Of a DNA stretch of 55,360 nucleotides, positions 36,763-48,900 are shown piece after piece; positions within the stretch are counted from its first letter, which is position 1, and the number at the start of each line of letters is the position of its first letter. The stretch covers positions 1 through 55,360 of the forward strand of contig DATESZ010000264.1 in the NCBI GenBank assembly GCA_035283845.1. The letters are read 5' to 3'. Position numbers and translations under genes: made by a program. The stretch is from DATESZ01 sp035283845 (GTDB lineage Bacteria > Desulfobacterota > Syntrophia > Syntrophales > JACQWR01). The notes under the pieces were generated by a model that was not told the origin of the DNA, made no database searches, and worked only from the letters and a program-made list of their open reading frames with translations.

Positions 36763-39700
36763 AAAAGGAGCAGTGGATAGAGGACATAACCTCAATATCC
36801 CGCCGACAACTGTACCGCCGATCCAGCCTGCCGGAAATGAAAGGCAGGCCGACCTTAACGTCCCCGTTGTTGCGATCCCCACGATCCAGCCCGTGGAGAA
36901 CGTCCCTGAAAGTGACTTTACAGTCCCCTTGGTAGAGTTAAAAGAATCCCCCCTTGCTGAGGATGAGCGGGACACAGCGGTAAGCGTCCCCGTTGTCTTG
37001 ATAGGCCAAGCAAGCCCCGCCAATAATGAACCGCTTGAAAAGTACATCATCCCCCTTGACGGTAAATGGATACCATCCGCTGACGCTTCCCAGATCGGCA
37101 AGAACTTTACTACCCTGACCAATATGCGTTATGCTGATGGGCACCCTGAATCTATTCTTGGAATGACCAAAATAAACAGTACGGCCTTGACCACATACCT
37201 GAAGGCACGGACGGCATTCCACTTCCGCAAGTCACAGCCCGCTGAGTCTCATGTTTTGGTGCAAGCCCACAATACCGGATTGACGGCTTCAAGGATTATT
37301 CAGAGCATTACGGCGATCCCGTCGGCTGGTGATTTTGTTGGTGGGGCCGCAGCAACGACTCTATTTGATGAAACCGGCGATGTAGGAATTGGCCAGTTCT
37401 CTGATGCTCCAAACGGCCAGGTGGTTTACTGCAATAAAGTGGACTCTCTTATCTGGGGCGGGGATGAAATGCGAGTAGGTGCCCTTATCGCATCCTCGGC
37501 GGCATTGTCTGCGGCAGCCGATACTGCCACTAATCCCAAAAATTACACGGAGGTTATAAACAATACCAAGACGGACTCGGCGAATAGTGCCATTCTGGGC
37601 GGGGGGATTGATTCGTTCACAAAGGCGATATGGCATTTCGACGAGGCGCAAGGTGCTGTTTCGTTTGCCGATTCTTCGGGGAACGCGCATACCCTCACGG
37701 CTGCGGGAACGGCCATAACACAGGAAGGGTGGGGCAAGTTCGGCCCGTCTGGATTGTCCACCCCCGCCAGTGGTGATTACGCATCAGCCGCCGACTCTGC
37801 TGATTGGGCGATGGGAACAGGTGTTTTCACAATAGACTTCTGGCTTCGTATCGTGGCCCCCGCGACGGCGGGATTATGGCAGCAATATGTTGACGGGAAT
37901 AATAAGGTAATTTTTAAGGTTGACGTGGCCTCCGGCCCAACATGGAAATTATACTTTGCTATCGTAACGGCTGCATCCCAAACAGTTCTTATCGAGACCA
38001 GCACGGAGACCGTCAACTTGGGGTTCCATCACGTTGCTTTAATAAGAGGGTGGGGCGGGTCTGCAAACGCTTGGGCTATCACTATCGACGGAACAGCCTA
38101 CGGCACCACGACTGATGTAGATACTTGGCCGGACATCGCGGCTGGATTCGATGTTGGTAGATCAGCGAGCCAGACAGTCGGGGAGACGACCATGTCCTCT
38201 CTCGTCGGCGGCTATATAGATGAGTTCCGCGTTTCAAAGGGAATTGCGAGGTGGACGGCGAATTTCTCCCCGCCTGCTGCACCATCCGCGGCGGCCTACT
38301 ATACTTTTTTGATAGGCTCTACCCGCCCAGCGCAGGGGGCAAAGTTTTATATTCCCGTCCCCAATGGCACAGCCGATACGCTGACCGTCAAGGAGTTCAA
38401 TGGCAACACTTGGGTGACTCTCACCCACACCGACAACACCGACTCAGGCGGCGCATCTTTTGCCCTTACCGGCACTTCCGTAACTTGGCCGTCCACCTTA
38501 ACCACATCGAAGCCAAAGTATCTTGAAGGTTACTATTTATACTGGTATCAGTTTACCGTGACGGCAGGATCGGCAGAGATTTCCCACATGACCCTCGATT
38601 GCCCTTTCCAGCCCATTATCGACTTATGGGACGGCGTTTTCAGGCAAATCGTGTCTTTTTATGTTACCAAGACTGCGCCGCTCGATAATAGCATAAACGT
38701 CAGAGACGATGTTTACGCCTCTGATGATCCTGCGACTTACGCGGATGTGAGTTCACTGACCGCCCTTACTCAGTACCTTGAGCTAGGGTTTACTGAAAAG
38801 ACCACCGGAGTCATGCTCAACATTCCCTCGGAGTTTGCCCAAGTGGCGGCCACAGTAATGACCGTGGATTATTGGAACGGCACGGAATATGTCACGGTTG
38901 GTGCCATCTCCGACGGTACTTCTGCGGCGGGGGTGTCGTTTGCCCGTTCTGGTGTTGTCACCTGGAGCAATAACAGCATAAATGCAGAAACAAAAAAGAT
39001 AGTTGCCGGCGGCCACCGGCAAGTATATACCCCAAGCGGGAATATTGACGTCTATGCCACCATTGAATCCCCGTCTCTCTATTTTTACCGGATAAAGTTT
39101 TCCGTTGCCTTGGATCTCACGACGCGCCTTTATTATGTCGGCGGGATTCCGGTTAAAAAGGAAATCGCTGGTTACTCGTTCGGGATCCATGCCGCCGACA
39201 GGCTCTTGCTCGGATGCGATAACTACGAGAAGAAAAATGAGTTTCTTATCTCGGCTCAGAACCGACCGGACGTTTTCAATGGCCTAGACACAGATAGGAT
39301 TGAAATAGGTACCGAATCGCCGTTGACTTGCGCCGCTTCTCTCTCCGCTCAATATGCCTCGAATATTTACAATCTCATTCTGGTGTTCAAGCCAGAAGAA
39401 ACGTGGGTTATGAAATGGGAACAGACCGATAACGGGACGGTATGGGAGCGCTACCGAATATCCGCGAATATCGGGTGCCCGGCTCCGCAGACGCTCAAGA
39501 CCGTATCGGCCAGCTTTGGCGATGATCTTTCGCAATCCAAGTTAATCGCAATCTGGCGAGGCAATGACGGCATTTACGTTTCTAATGGCCAAGCCCCGCA
39601 ACTGGCGTCCAAAGACATTCTCAACGTGTTCGATCAGTACAAGACGCCACATGTCAATCTGGCCATGGTGCCCTATGAATCGGCGGGCATTGTTCAGTAT

Positions 39701-40534
39701 AACGGGATTCTTGAGTATCATTGGTGTTGGGCCACCGACCTCTACCAAATAAGCTTTACTGCCGGGGATAATGAACCAGCGGTTGGCTCAACTATTACGG
39801 GGAATACCAGCGCCGCCACGGGAGTAATTGACCACATCGGGACAATAACTGGTTCGTGGGCAGGTAACGATGCCGCTGGGATTTTCTATGTCAGGCCAAT
39901 TACCGGAACCTGGCAGGCGGAAACCATTAAGCAGGGGGCGACCACAATCGCAATATGCTCAGGGGCGGCGGCGTTAACTACCGACCTTTCCCATATAACG
40001 CTTGATAAGGAATTTGTCCTCGACCTCCACCGTTTCAAGTGGTACGAGGTTGACCGATCGTCGGGTAAATATCTCCAGTGCATCGTGAGCGTTGGGGATA
40101 CTTCCGGGAACCCCTACCCGTTCGGTTTCATCGACACCGGGTACATGGAACGGCTGGAATATGGGGCATCTTTCGATGGTGGCACGATAACCGCGACCAT
40201 GCAGGTAGGGGATCAGATACTTTCGGCAAACGATCCGTTGACCGAAACGGAAGTCATTATGGCAAACTTAATTTCCATTCCGCACACCACGACGACCACG
40301 GCAACCTTGACCAACTATATTGATGGCGCTACTTCTGGATCGGCAAATTCAATGTCGCTTGCCAATAGCACTCACAGGACGGCGAACACCATTACAACTA
40401 TCGCCTCGGTACCGGGGGTGCTCCACGGGTTTAAGCTGGTGTGGGCGTCAAGCACGGATGCGGTTAAATTTATTCCGATGATTTTGGCGGTTTTTTATCG
40501 GAAAACGAGGGATCATTTAAGAGGCGTTAGCTAA
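36755..40534 (+). CDS. Tail hub/nozzle-like protein with LamG domain, 1259 aa
   Basis: Residues 13-96 hold four 21-residue repeats (LNVPVVAIPTIQP type). Then KNFTTLTNMRYADGHPESIL, a motif typical of the beta-propeller tail hub (P22 gp10-like) of podoviruses. A LamG/ConA-like domain is inserted around residues 286-507 and a small beta module around 1009-1075 (VGSTITGNTSAATGVIDHIG), similar to that in adaptor 1. The propeller resumes with VMKWEQTDNGTVWERYRISA and continues to the end. Confidence 0.65.
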   Translation: MAEKGAVDRGHNLNIPPTTVPPIQPAGNERQADLNVPVVAIPTIQPVENVPESDFTVPLVELKESPLAEDERDTAVSVPVVLIGQASPANNEPLEKYIIPLDGKWIPSADASQIGKNFTTLTNMRYADGHPESILGMTKINSTALTTYLKARTAFHFRKSQPAESHVLVQAHNTGLTASRIIQSITAIPSAGDFVGGAAATTLFDETGDVGIGQFSDAPNGQVVYCNKVDSLIWGGDEMRVGALIASSAALSAAADTATNPKNYTEVINNTKTDSANSAILGGGIDSFTKAIWHFDEAQGAVSFADSSGNAHTLTAAGTAITQEGWGKFGPSGLSTPASGDYASAADSADWAMGTGVFTIDFWLRIVAPATAGLWQQYVDGNNKVIFKVDVASGPTWKLYFAIVTAASQTVLIETSTETVNLGFHHVALIRGWGGSANAWAITIDGTAYGTTTDVDTWPDIAAGFDVGRSASQTVGETTMSSLVGGYIDEFRVSKGIARWTANFSPPAAPSAAAYYTFLIGSTRPAQGAKFYIPVPNGTADTLTVKEFNGNTWVTLTHTDNTDSGGASFALTGTSVTWPSTLTTSKPKYLEGYYLYWYQFTVTAGSAEISHMTLDCPFQPIIDLWDGVFRQIVSFYVTKTAPLDNSINVRDDVYASDDPATYADVSSLTALTQYLELGFTEKTTGVMLNIPSEFAQVAATVMTVDYWNGTEYVTVGAISDGTSAAGVSFARSGVVTWSNNSINAETKKIVAGGHRQVYTPSGNIDVYATIESPSLYFYRIKFSVALDLTTRLYYVGGIPVKKEIAGYSFGIHAADRLLLGCDNYEKKNEFLISAQNRPDVFNGLDTDRIEIGTESPLTCAASLSAQYASNIYNLILVFKPEETWVMKWEQTDNGTVWERYRISANIGCPAPQTLKTVSASFGDDLSQSKLIAIWRGNDGIYVSNGQAPQLASKDILNVFDQYKTPHVNLAMVPYESAGIVQYNGILEYHWCWATDLYQISFTAGDNEPAVGSTITGNTSAATGVIDHIGTITGSWAGNDAAGIFYVRPITGTWQAETIKQGATTIAICSGAAALTTDLSHITLDKEFVLDLHRFKWYEVDRSSGKYLQCIVSVGDTSGNPYPFGFIDTGYMERLEYGASFDGGTITATMQVGDQILSANDPLTETEVIMANLISIPHTTTTTATLTNYIDGATSGSANSMSLANSTHRTANTITTIASVPGVLHGFKLVWASSTDAVKFIPMILAVFYRKTRDHLRGVS

Positions 40535-40545
40535 AAGGAGAGATT

Positions 40546-41760
40546 ATGGCAGACATTTACTCGGCTTCACCCCAGATTGCTGGCGGCAGAAAATTTCAAA
40601 CCTACTTAAACCAATGGGGGGCCACTTCGGGCCGCGTTCCTTCGGCGACCATGCTGGATCAGATAATTCAGGGCGAGCTTGATGCCTCAAGCAGACGGAT
40701 GGCAGAGTCACGAAGACTTGCAGAAAAGCAACGGCAATTTGACATAAGCCAGAAGAATGCAGCAGATACGGCAGGCGCCAACAGGAGTGCTGGCTTAGTG
40801 GGGACAACCACCAACGCATTGACTACCGGAGCAACCTTGAGGGCCTTGACTAAGCTGCCGGGCGAGCCATTTAACCCCTGGGGCGCCGCACATGAAACTT
40901 GGAGCGCCACGCAGGGCCCTGCGGCAGCCGAGGGGATACTTAACGGAACGATACCGTCCACATTACCCTCGACAGTGGCGCCAACCGTCGCGGGGCCGAC
41001 GGTTCTTGCTTCTACCCAAGCACCTGCCACGACAGGGCTTGCAATGGCGCCCGCTACTGGTAATTTCGGCGTTGATACGGCGCTTGGCAATATGGCGACA
41101 CCTGAACTGGCGACGGGGGCGGGTGCCGAAACGGCAGGATTCGGCGCCACTACTATGCCCTACCTGGGGCCAGCCGCGGCAGGATATGCGGCTCCGGGGA
41201 TAGTGAATATGCTTGGGAAAAAGGTAGGCGGGTTCAGTAACCCCACCGAATCACTCGGCAAGAATCTCTCCCTTGGTCTTGTCCAGAACGAGAAGTCCGC
41301 AGATATGGTTGGAAGCACGGCGGTGGGCGCGGGCGCGGGCGCGTTAATTGGGGCGCAAATCGGGGCGGTTGGTGGCCCTGCGGGCGCCTTGGTGGGCGCG
41401 GGCGCAGGGCTCCTTTCAAGCGTTCTATCAGACACTTGGATTTGCACAGCGATAGAAACGCTTTGTGGCCTTTCTGCGAGCACGCTACAGGGGCTTTCCG
41501 ATCTTCGTCGGTACTCGGTTAAACACTACAAGGAAGAATCAAAGAAGTATTTTAAGAACGGGCATTTGCTTGTGACGGCGATAAACCAAGGGGAATTGCC
41601 AGATATGGTTTACGGGACGCTTAAGGAAACTCTCGTTAACGAATGCGTGAATCTGGTAAGCGGCGGAGATTTAGAGCTTGCCTATCAGCACTATAAGGAA
41701 GTAGTAGAAGCCCTTTGCAAACAATACGATGTTGACCTTTCCATGAAGGAGGAAAAATAA
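40546..41760 (+). CDS. Internal/ejection protein with glycine zipper, 404 aa
   Basis: Helical N-terminus (Arg/Gln-rich, RRMAESRRLAEKQRQFD), Ala/Thr/Pro-rich centre, a glycine-zipper membrane segment (AGAGALIGAQIGAVGGPAGA, residues ~262-281) and a C-terminal domain starting WICTAIETLCG with LRRYSVKHYKEESKKYF. Glycine zippers and position indicate a DNA-ejection protein that enters the host envelope. Confidence 0.6.
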   Translation: MADIYSASPQIAGGRKFQTYLNQWGATSGRVPSATMLDQIIQGELDASSRRMAESRRLAEKQRQFDISQKNAADTAGANRSAGLVGTTTNALTTGATLRALTKLPGEPFNPWGAAHETWSATQGPAAAEGILNGTIPSTLPSTVAPTVAGPTVLASTQAPATTGLAMAPATGNFGVDTALGNMATPELATGAGAETAGFGATTMPYLGPAAAGYAAPGIVNMLGKKVGGFSNPTESLGKNLSLGLVQNEKSADMVGSTAVGAGAGALIGAQIGAVGGPAGALVGAGAGLLSSVLSDTWICTAIETLCGLSASTLQGLSDLRRYSVKHYKEESKKYFKNGHLLVTAINQGELPDMVYGTLKETLVNECVNLVSGGDLELAYQHYKEVVEALCKQYDVDLSMKEEK

Positions 41761-41762
41761 CC

Positions 41763-42956
41763 ATGGCGAATTTTAGCAATACTTCACCTTGGATAGGAGC
41801 CGGACAAGGGATCGAGCAAGGTATCCAGAACGCCGGGGTTATTTCGGGACTTTTGCAGCGAAAAGAAGCGGCAGATCAAGAGGCGGCTCTAGCCCCGTTA
41901 CGAAGGAAGGCGCTTGAACAAGGTGTCGCGGCAAGCGGGATGGGATTAGAAGACGCGAGAAGGAAAGAGGCGGAGCTCAACCGCCCTGTTGATTATAAAT
42001 CTCATCCTCTCTTCCAGAACATGACTGATGAAGCCAAAGCAACGGAAGAAAGCAGGTTCCTAAGCTTTGGCCCCCCAACAGTTCGCACGATGCGAAGCTA
42101 TCTTAAGGATACTGGGTCCAACTTGCAAGGTTTTCAGAACCTGGCAGCCTCACAAAAGGCGATGATTGGGCAACAGTTACTGCCACTAACAGCAGAAATA
42201 ACAGCATTGCAGGCGGCGGGACAACCGGTACCGGACGAGAAGATGCAACTATTCCAGAACCTTTCAGCCAAAAGTCAATCAGTAGATTATCAAACACGGG
42301 CGGTAAAAATGAATGCCGCAGTTAAGGATGATCCGAACCTCTTAAAGAATGCAGGAATAGCGGCAGCAGTTCGCAGCCAGAACCCCGAACTTTACGAAAA
42401 AGCTATTGCTGAACTGCCCGGCATACAAAGAGAAGAAATCAAGGCAAGGGCAGCAGAAAAAAACCGGCTGGCAGGGATAGCAGCGACGGCTTTAGAGGGC
42501 GAGAAAAACCGACAGAATAGGCTTGATTCGGCGAAGGTAACGGCGGCGGGGAAAGCAGATACGGCATCCGAGAAAAAAACAGCGGCGGCGCAGAAGATAA
42601 CGGAAACCCAGATAACTGGATACATGGCCAGAAACGATGCAAAAATAAGAGAATATACGAGCCTCCTCAATAAGGCAAAGAAGAATGACCCCAATAAGCG
42701 AAACTATCAGCTTACGATAGATGGCTTTGTCGAGGCCAATGCAAAGGCTGGCGACACCCTCGCTCATGTTCGTGGTGGCGGCGGCGCATCGTGGAACGGC
42801 GGCACTGTGTCGCGGTCAGTGGGAGCGAAGCCATCGGGGGGCAATGTGTCTGTTCATCGAGCGAATGCCGCGGCACAAATATCGAAGCTTAAGAATCCGG
42901 CAGCGATACAGGCGGTAAAGGATATGTTCAAGAAGGAAACCGGGCAGGATTTATAA
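41763..42956 (+). CDS. Internal/ejection protein 2, 397 aa
   Basis: Opens with ASFSNTSPWIGAGQG-like residues (GAGQGIEQGIQNAGVISGLL), followed by long Ala/Lys/Glu/Gln helices (AAGKADTASEKKTAAAQKIT). Second gene in the ejection-protein trio; likely released into the host with the genome. Confidence 0.58.
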   Translation: MANFSNTSPWIGAGQGIEQGIQNAGVISGLLQRKEAADQEAALAPLRRKALEQGVAASGMGLEDARRKEAELNRPVDYKSHPLFQNMTDEAKATEESRFLSFGPPTVRTMRSYLKDTGSNLQGFQNLAASQKAMIGQQLLPLTAEITALQAAGQPVPDEKMQLFQNLSAKSQSVDYQTRAVKMNAAVKDDPNLLKNAGIAAAVRSQNPELYEKAIAELPGIQREEIKARAAEKNRLAGIAATALEGEKNRQNRLDSAKVTAAGKADTASEKKTAAAQKITETQITGYMARNDAKIREYTSLLNKAKKNDPNKRNYQLTIDGFVEANAKAGDTLAHVRGGGGASWNGGTVSRSVGAKPSGGNVSVHRANAAAQISKLKNPAAIQAVKDMFKKETGQDL

Positions 42957-42958
42957 AA

Positions 42959-45900
42959 ATGGAAGCAAACCCTTACGCAGCGATTACCGATACCAATTAT
43001 GCAGCGGCAAACCCTTACGCCTTGATTAAGGATGAGGATTTTGCCATGCCTAAAAGCATTGGTGACGAAGCCTTGAACCTTGGGAAAACGGCGGTATCTC
43101 TTTCGACGCCGCTGGTTACTTTCCCAACCGAATTGATTAGCGGAGTGGTTGCGGGCTTCAAGGAAAAATATAAAGAAGGCATGTTGCCGAAAGGAACTGA
43201 ATCAGGAGCAGGAGCGGCATTTGCGAGAGGACGGGAAGAGTCCGCCCAAAAATCTGCCGATATGCTGAAGATGTATGAACCTGATCCGGGGAGTCTGGCA
43301 GCAAAATATATTCAAAACCCTGTATCCGCCCTTTTCGGCGAGGTGGCTAAAGAAGGCCAGCGATTTGGTAAGCATCTTGTTTCGACGTGGGGAATACAGC
43401 CTGAAGACCTCATGTGGGAGCTGGGCGGGGCTGTAGGCGAGCTAAAAGCCTTTGGAGTCTTAGGGGAAGCTGGCAAGGGGGTTAAGTCGGCAAAAGAAGC
43501 TGTTGTGCAGGCAGCGAGACGAGCGAAGGCCGGGCTAGAAGCCAGGCGGATAGAATCTTCCCTGGAATATACGCCTTCAGTTGAACCGCCTTTGCCTCCC
43601 GCTACAGGCGGCGTTTCGGCCCTTCCTATTAAAGTTCCGGCAACAAGACCAACGCCACGAGAAGAAATCGACCGGCTAAAAACAGAAGATTTACGAAGGG
43701 GTGCCGTAAAGGATAATCCCTATACGGACATAACTGACGAAAAGTTTACTGCCACCGATAAGGCAGTTGAGAACCCCTATGCTTCGATTACGGATGAATC
43801 CGTAAAGGCAGCACCGTCGGTTAATCTTCCCGAACCAGTCATTGAACCGGCCCCTGAACCCGCTATCGAGCCACAGCCGGTAACGATGAGGAGCATTGAC
43901 GATCTCCGCCGTGACTTTGTCGATTCGATGGATGTGCAGCCAGAACCAGCAAAGATTGAAACCGTAAGCGATACACAGCCATCTCGCCAGCCAGGCGCGG
44001 AAGGAGTTACTGCGGCGCCAATAGAGGCGGCGCCATCTGGCCCGCCTGCATCGAAGTTTTACAGAGACTACACCCCAGAAGACTTTATCAATACATCTTC
44101 GCGTGAGGAGTTAAGAAATACCGTTGACAACTTCCTCAGTATGGATGATAATCTTTTCCAGAAGATGTGGGACGGGGAAGTTCCCGGACACAGGAAGTTG
44201 TTCGCTTTCAATCAGAAGTATAGGGAGGCGCTTGAGCTTGCAGCGATCGACAAAGACCATTCCGCCGTCAAATCAATTATCGAACGGGTTAAACGGCAAG
44301 TTACCCCTGAAGAAGTCGAAGCCCTACAGAAAACCAAAAGAGAAATTGCTGCCTCCGAAGCTGAAGCTGCTTTACGTCCCCAAGAAATACCCGCTGATAT
44401 TGGAGTAAGGCCAGAAGAAGATTGGGGCGTGTTTCATGCTCTTGACTCTCGTGTGGTTAAAAACCCTTATCCTGAAGACCTCGCCTATATGGGCGAAAAT
44501 TTCAGAAAAAACAACCCCTCCGCCCCCGACGAGATAGCCATAAGGCACGCCTACGACGCACAGGGCAACAAGTACAGTTGGGAAGGGCACAACACCCTCG
44601 ACCAATTGCGGCCCCTTATCGAATCACGGTTTGCTGCAAATTTAACAGACAAAACTCCAGAATCATTGCGATACCCCGAAAGAGAGGTGGCGAAAGCACC
44701 ATCTCCTGCCGAAAGTTTCCCCAATAAAATAGAGCCCGAGCAGGCCGCGACCCCGATCCGGAAAGCAAAACCCCTCCGCATGGATGGAACAACGCGACCG
44801 GAGAAAGCAGTGCCCATCCCCCCTGCTGGCTTCGATTCCCTGCCCCAGTTAACCCGTGACAAGTTCAACGCGGCCTTTGAATCCAAAGATGCGGCAACCA
44901 TGCAGGGCTATCTTTACGCAGCCAACAAGAACCTCCGTACTGAATTTGAGAGTAGAACAGGGGTAAAGTTACCAAAGGCCGTCAAGGATATGCGAAAGAC
45001 GGTGAGTGATTATTTCAATGACGCAGACAGGGCGGCGGTTCAAAACGATATTTCCGCCAGATTAAAAGACCAAAATACCCGTGATGCCGAATTTGCAAGT
45101 CAAGGCCTTCGCCAACAGTTGTTCGCAGCGCCCGATGCCGAGAAAGCGGCAATAGTGTCAAGGATGACAAAAGAGCAGGCGGCGGATGCGCTCAAGCAGT
45201 TAGACGCGGCCCCCGGCGATGACATTGGGGCAAGAAAGGCAATCGGCGATACGTTCCCAGAATTGGCAGCGGCAGCAAGGCCAACACCAAAGCAGGCAGC
45301 TACCCCGGTCATTGAGCAAATAGCCCCCGCTGAGGTCAAGGTAATCCCCACAACAAAATCAGCCGAGGCCAACGTCGTCAGTCCGAAAGAACAAAGGGCA
45401 TACGTTCAAACAAAAGTTGACGGTTTGATTAAGGATGCGCGGCAACGGTGGAGAGACCAGAATGGCGGCGGAGGGGAGTTCACAGATAAAGAGATTGATG
45501 CCACTATGTCGAAAGGTTTTTATCGGGCAGAGATTCCGCCTGACGGAGCGCAGAAAGTTACGATTGACGTTCCGAACGATGGACAATATAGGGTCAACAA
45601 TGATCTAAAGTCTTTGCTGACGTTTCAGAAAAACCTTTCCAAAATGACGGAACCGACGCGAGATGCTTCTAAACCGCCCGGACTGCCATCCACCAAGCCA
45701 ACCGGTAAGACTCCTGCACAGTTCGAGGCTGAATACGAGGCTGAAAAAGCGGCATATAACGAAAAACGCGAGGGAGTAAAACAAGAGTACCTTGATTATC
45801 CGAACCGGATTGAGAGAGCCAAGCAAGAGGAGGCGAAATGGCAACAAATATATGCCGATGTGCGAGACAAGAAAATTACGCTTAAATCTTTGGCTCCTGA

Positions 45901-48900
45901 ATTTCGCGGGAAAACACCCTCCGGTTATGACGTCAACACACGGGTTTTAGAGAAGCAAATATCTGTCAAAAACATAGAACAACAGGTCAAGGATTTAGAA
46001 ATTGAAATCGCTAAAAATTGGAAGGGTCTTGATAAAGAATTAAAAGCGGCACCACGTACCATCGTTGACATTGCCAAAGACATCAGCACCGCCCTGGGCG
46101 AAAAAGGAACAGTAGGCAAACAGGAACTTACCGAAAAGCAGGTTGCTGCCCGTGCCCGATTAACGGAAGACATGCGGCAAATCAAAATGGCCGCGGATAA
46201 TGCTAAGGTATCGATCGAAGAACACCTGAAGAAGATTTACCCCGACCTGACTGATGCAGAGTTAAGCCATTTGATGCAGTTCGCGCCAAAGGCACCACCC
46301 AAGGCAGACGCTCCTACCAACCGGCAAGAGATCGTTGAACCTGGGGCTTCTCAGGGCAAAGGGCCGGAGATTCCGCGTAGTCAAGAGATTGCGGCGGAGT
46401 TGCCAAAAGAAGATGTAATCAGTCTTAAAAAACGCATTGTCGATCCTCAAGACCAGTCCATGGGGCTAAGCGAAGTTGAACGAGAAATTCTAAGGGCAGT
46501 CCCCACATACGAAGAAGGACGCAGGTTACTTGCATCAGGCAGACGTAACCCCAGGACGATTACGGCTGATGTTGTCGAAAACCATAGGATGATGACGCTT
46601 GAAGAAGCCGGGGTAGTTCTCGCCGACCGTGTAACTCTTGATAACCAGCGGATGCTTTTGGAAGCAGATATTGCGAAGGCGATAACTGACGGAGACACCG
46701 CAACGATTGGTGAAAAAAAGATTGCTCTCGAAATGACCAAACGAGACTTGCAGGTTAGTTCACAATCCCTTCAAAGCAATCGTGAACTCTGGAGCGCTAT
46801 TGGCAAGGTGATGCAGCTCGAAGCAAAGCGCGATTATTCTCTTGAGTCCATGATTCGCAAGGCGAAGATCGACACCGGCAAAGAAGTAACGCCTGAACAC
46901 AGGGCAATACTCGAAAAACACGCCAAAGAGATCGAGCGTCTTCAGTCCGAAATAGCGATGCGAGACGAGAAGATTTCTCAGGCTGAAATGATTAAGACCG
47001 TTGAAAAGCTGAAAAACACTGTTTCCAAGGAGCAGCGAGACGTAAAGAGATCGATTAAGAAAGAGGTCTTGGATGCAGAGATAAAAGGGCTTTACGCAGA
47101 ATTTAACTCTAAATTCGGTGCGACACGCCTTAACGCCAATATCCCATTAGATGCAATCCCGGTGTTAGGCAAGCTGGCAAAGGCTTATGTCGAGCGTGGC
47201 GTGATAACGGCGGAGGGCATTGTCGATGCCATTTACACCGAAGTAAAGAACCTTGGCCTTGAAGTAAGCAAGCGCGACATCAGGGATGCCATAAGCGGTT
47301 ACGGTACTACCAGAACCATGAATCAGGACGTTATTATTGCTCAGTTGCGCGAACTTAAGCGGCAGATGGCTTTGATTTCCGGTCTTGAGGATGCGCAAGG
47401 CGGCAAGTCTCCCACAAAGAGATTTCAGTCGGATGTTGAAACCCCGAGAGTGCGAGAGCTTAAAAAGCAAATTAAGCAGGCCATGAAAGAGAATGGGCTT
47501 GATACCAGCAAGATTCCGACAACTGAACAGCAGTGGAAAACATCTCTGGAAGCCACAAAGACGCGGCTGAGAAACCAGATAGAAGACCTTACCTCTGCGA
47601 TTTTGGGTAGAAAAGAACTTGCGAAGAAGAAGGGAATATCTGCTGTTGATGAAGAAACGGCAATTTTAAAGAGTTATTCTGAATCCCTCAAAAAGGTCTA
47701 TGACCAAGTGTTTGAAGACCCGAATCTTGAGGCGCAGAAAAAGGCACTGGCGGCGCAACGGGCAATCAGTATCGAACTGATCCGCCTTGATAAGCAGATT
47801 TCCGACTATATTAAGCGAACGGAAGAAAAAGATGTTGCATCCCGTGCAAGGAAGTTATCGCCTCCAAAGACCGAAGACATCCGGCTCATGCGAGAGGTCA
47901 GGGATACCGCAAAGCAGACTTTTGAGGACATGAAAAAAGAACTTCGGCCTAAGAAGTCACCTGATGAAATAGCCCTGCAATCCTATAAGACCAGAACGAA
48001 GAACAAGATTGCCGAACTGGAAGCCAAGCGAGAAAGCGGGGATTTCACCAAGAAAGAGCGCAAGCAGTTGGAGCTTGATAAAGAAGGAACCAACCTAAAG
48101 TTCAAGCTGTCGCAAGAACAAAAGTCATATTACGAAGCTGCGGAAAACTACCGCCTGGCTAACCGAGGCAGGGTCGAAAGGATTTGGGACGGGATAAAGG
48201 AAGTGGGCAACCTTTCGCGGGCGATCAAGACCAGTATGGATTTATCCGCTGTTTTAAGGCAGGGCGGCTTTATTGCCTTGGGTCACCCAGTGCGGGCATT
48301 AATGGCTTTTCCTGATATGTTTAAGGCATTGAAGTCCGAAGAGGGCCGCTTTGCTGTAGATCAAGAAATATTGGCAAGGCCGAATTACCAACTTTACGAG
48401 CAGTCAAAACTTTATCTTTCTGAGCATGGGCAGGTTTTATCTAGAATGGAAGAGGCGTATATGTCCCGTTTGGTAGATAAACTTGCGAAGGGCAGTGCCT
48501 GGAACCCCGGTCGGCTTGTTTTCAAAGGAGCCGCGGCTTCTGAACGGGCCTACACCACCTTCTTGAACAGACTGAGAGCGGATTCTTTCGATGCCATGTA
48601 TAAGAATCTTGCCATTGACGGGACACCGACAGAACTTGCCGCCATATCGAACTATGTCAACGTGGCTACGGGGCGGGGAAATATCGGGACAAACCGGCAG
48701 GGAATTATCAATTCTCTTACCACCATGAACAGCGTGTTCTTTGCGCCTCGGTATGTTTTAAGCCGATTCCAATTACTCGTGGGTCAACCCGCCCTTCGTG
48801 GAACCGCTCGAACGCGTATTATGGTAGCGAAGGAATACGGACGGTTCTTAGGGGGGCTTGCGGTGTTTTATGTTTTGGGTACGGCGGCAGGCGGGGACAT

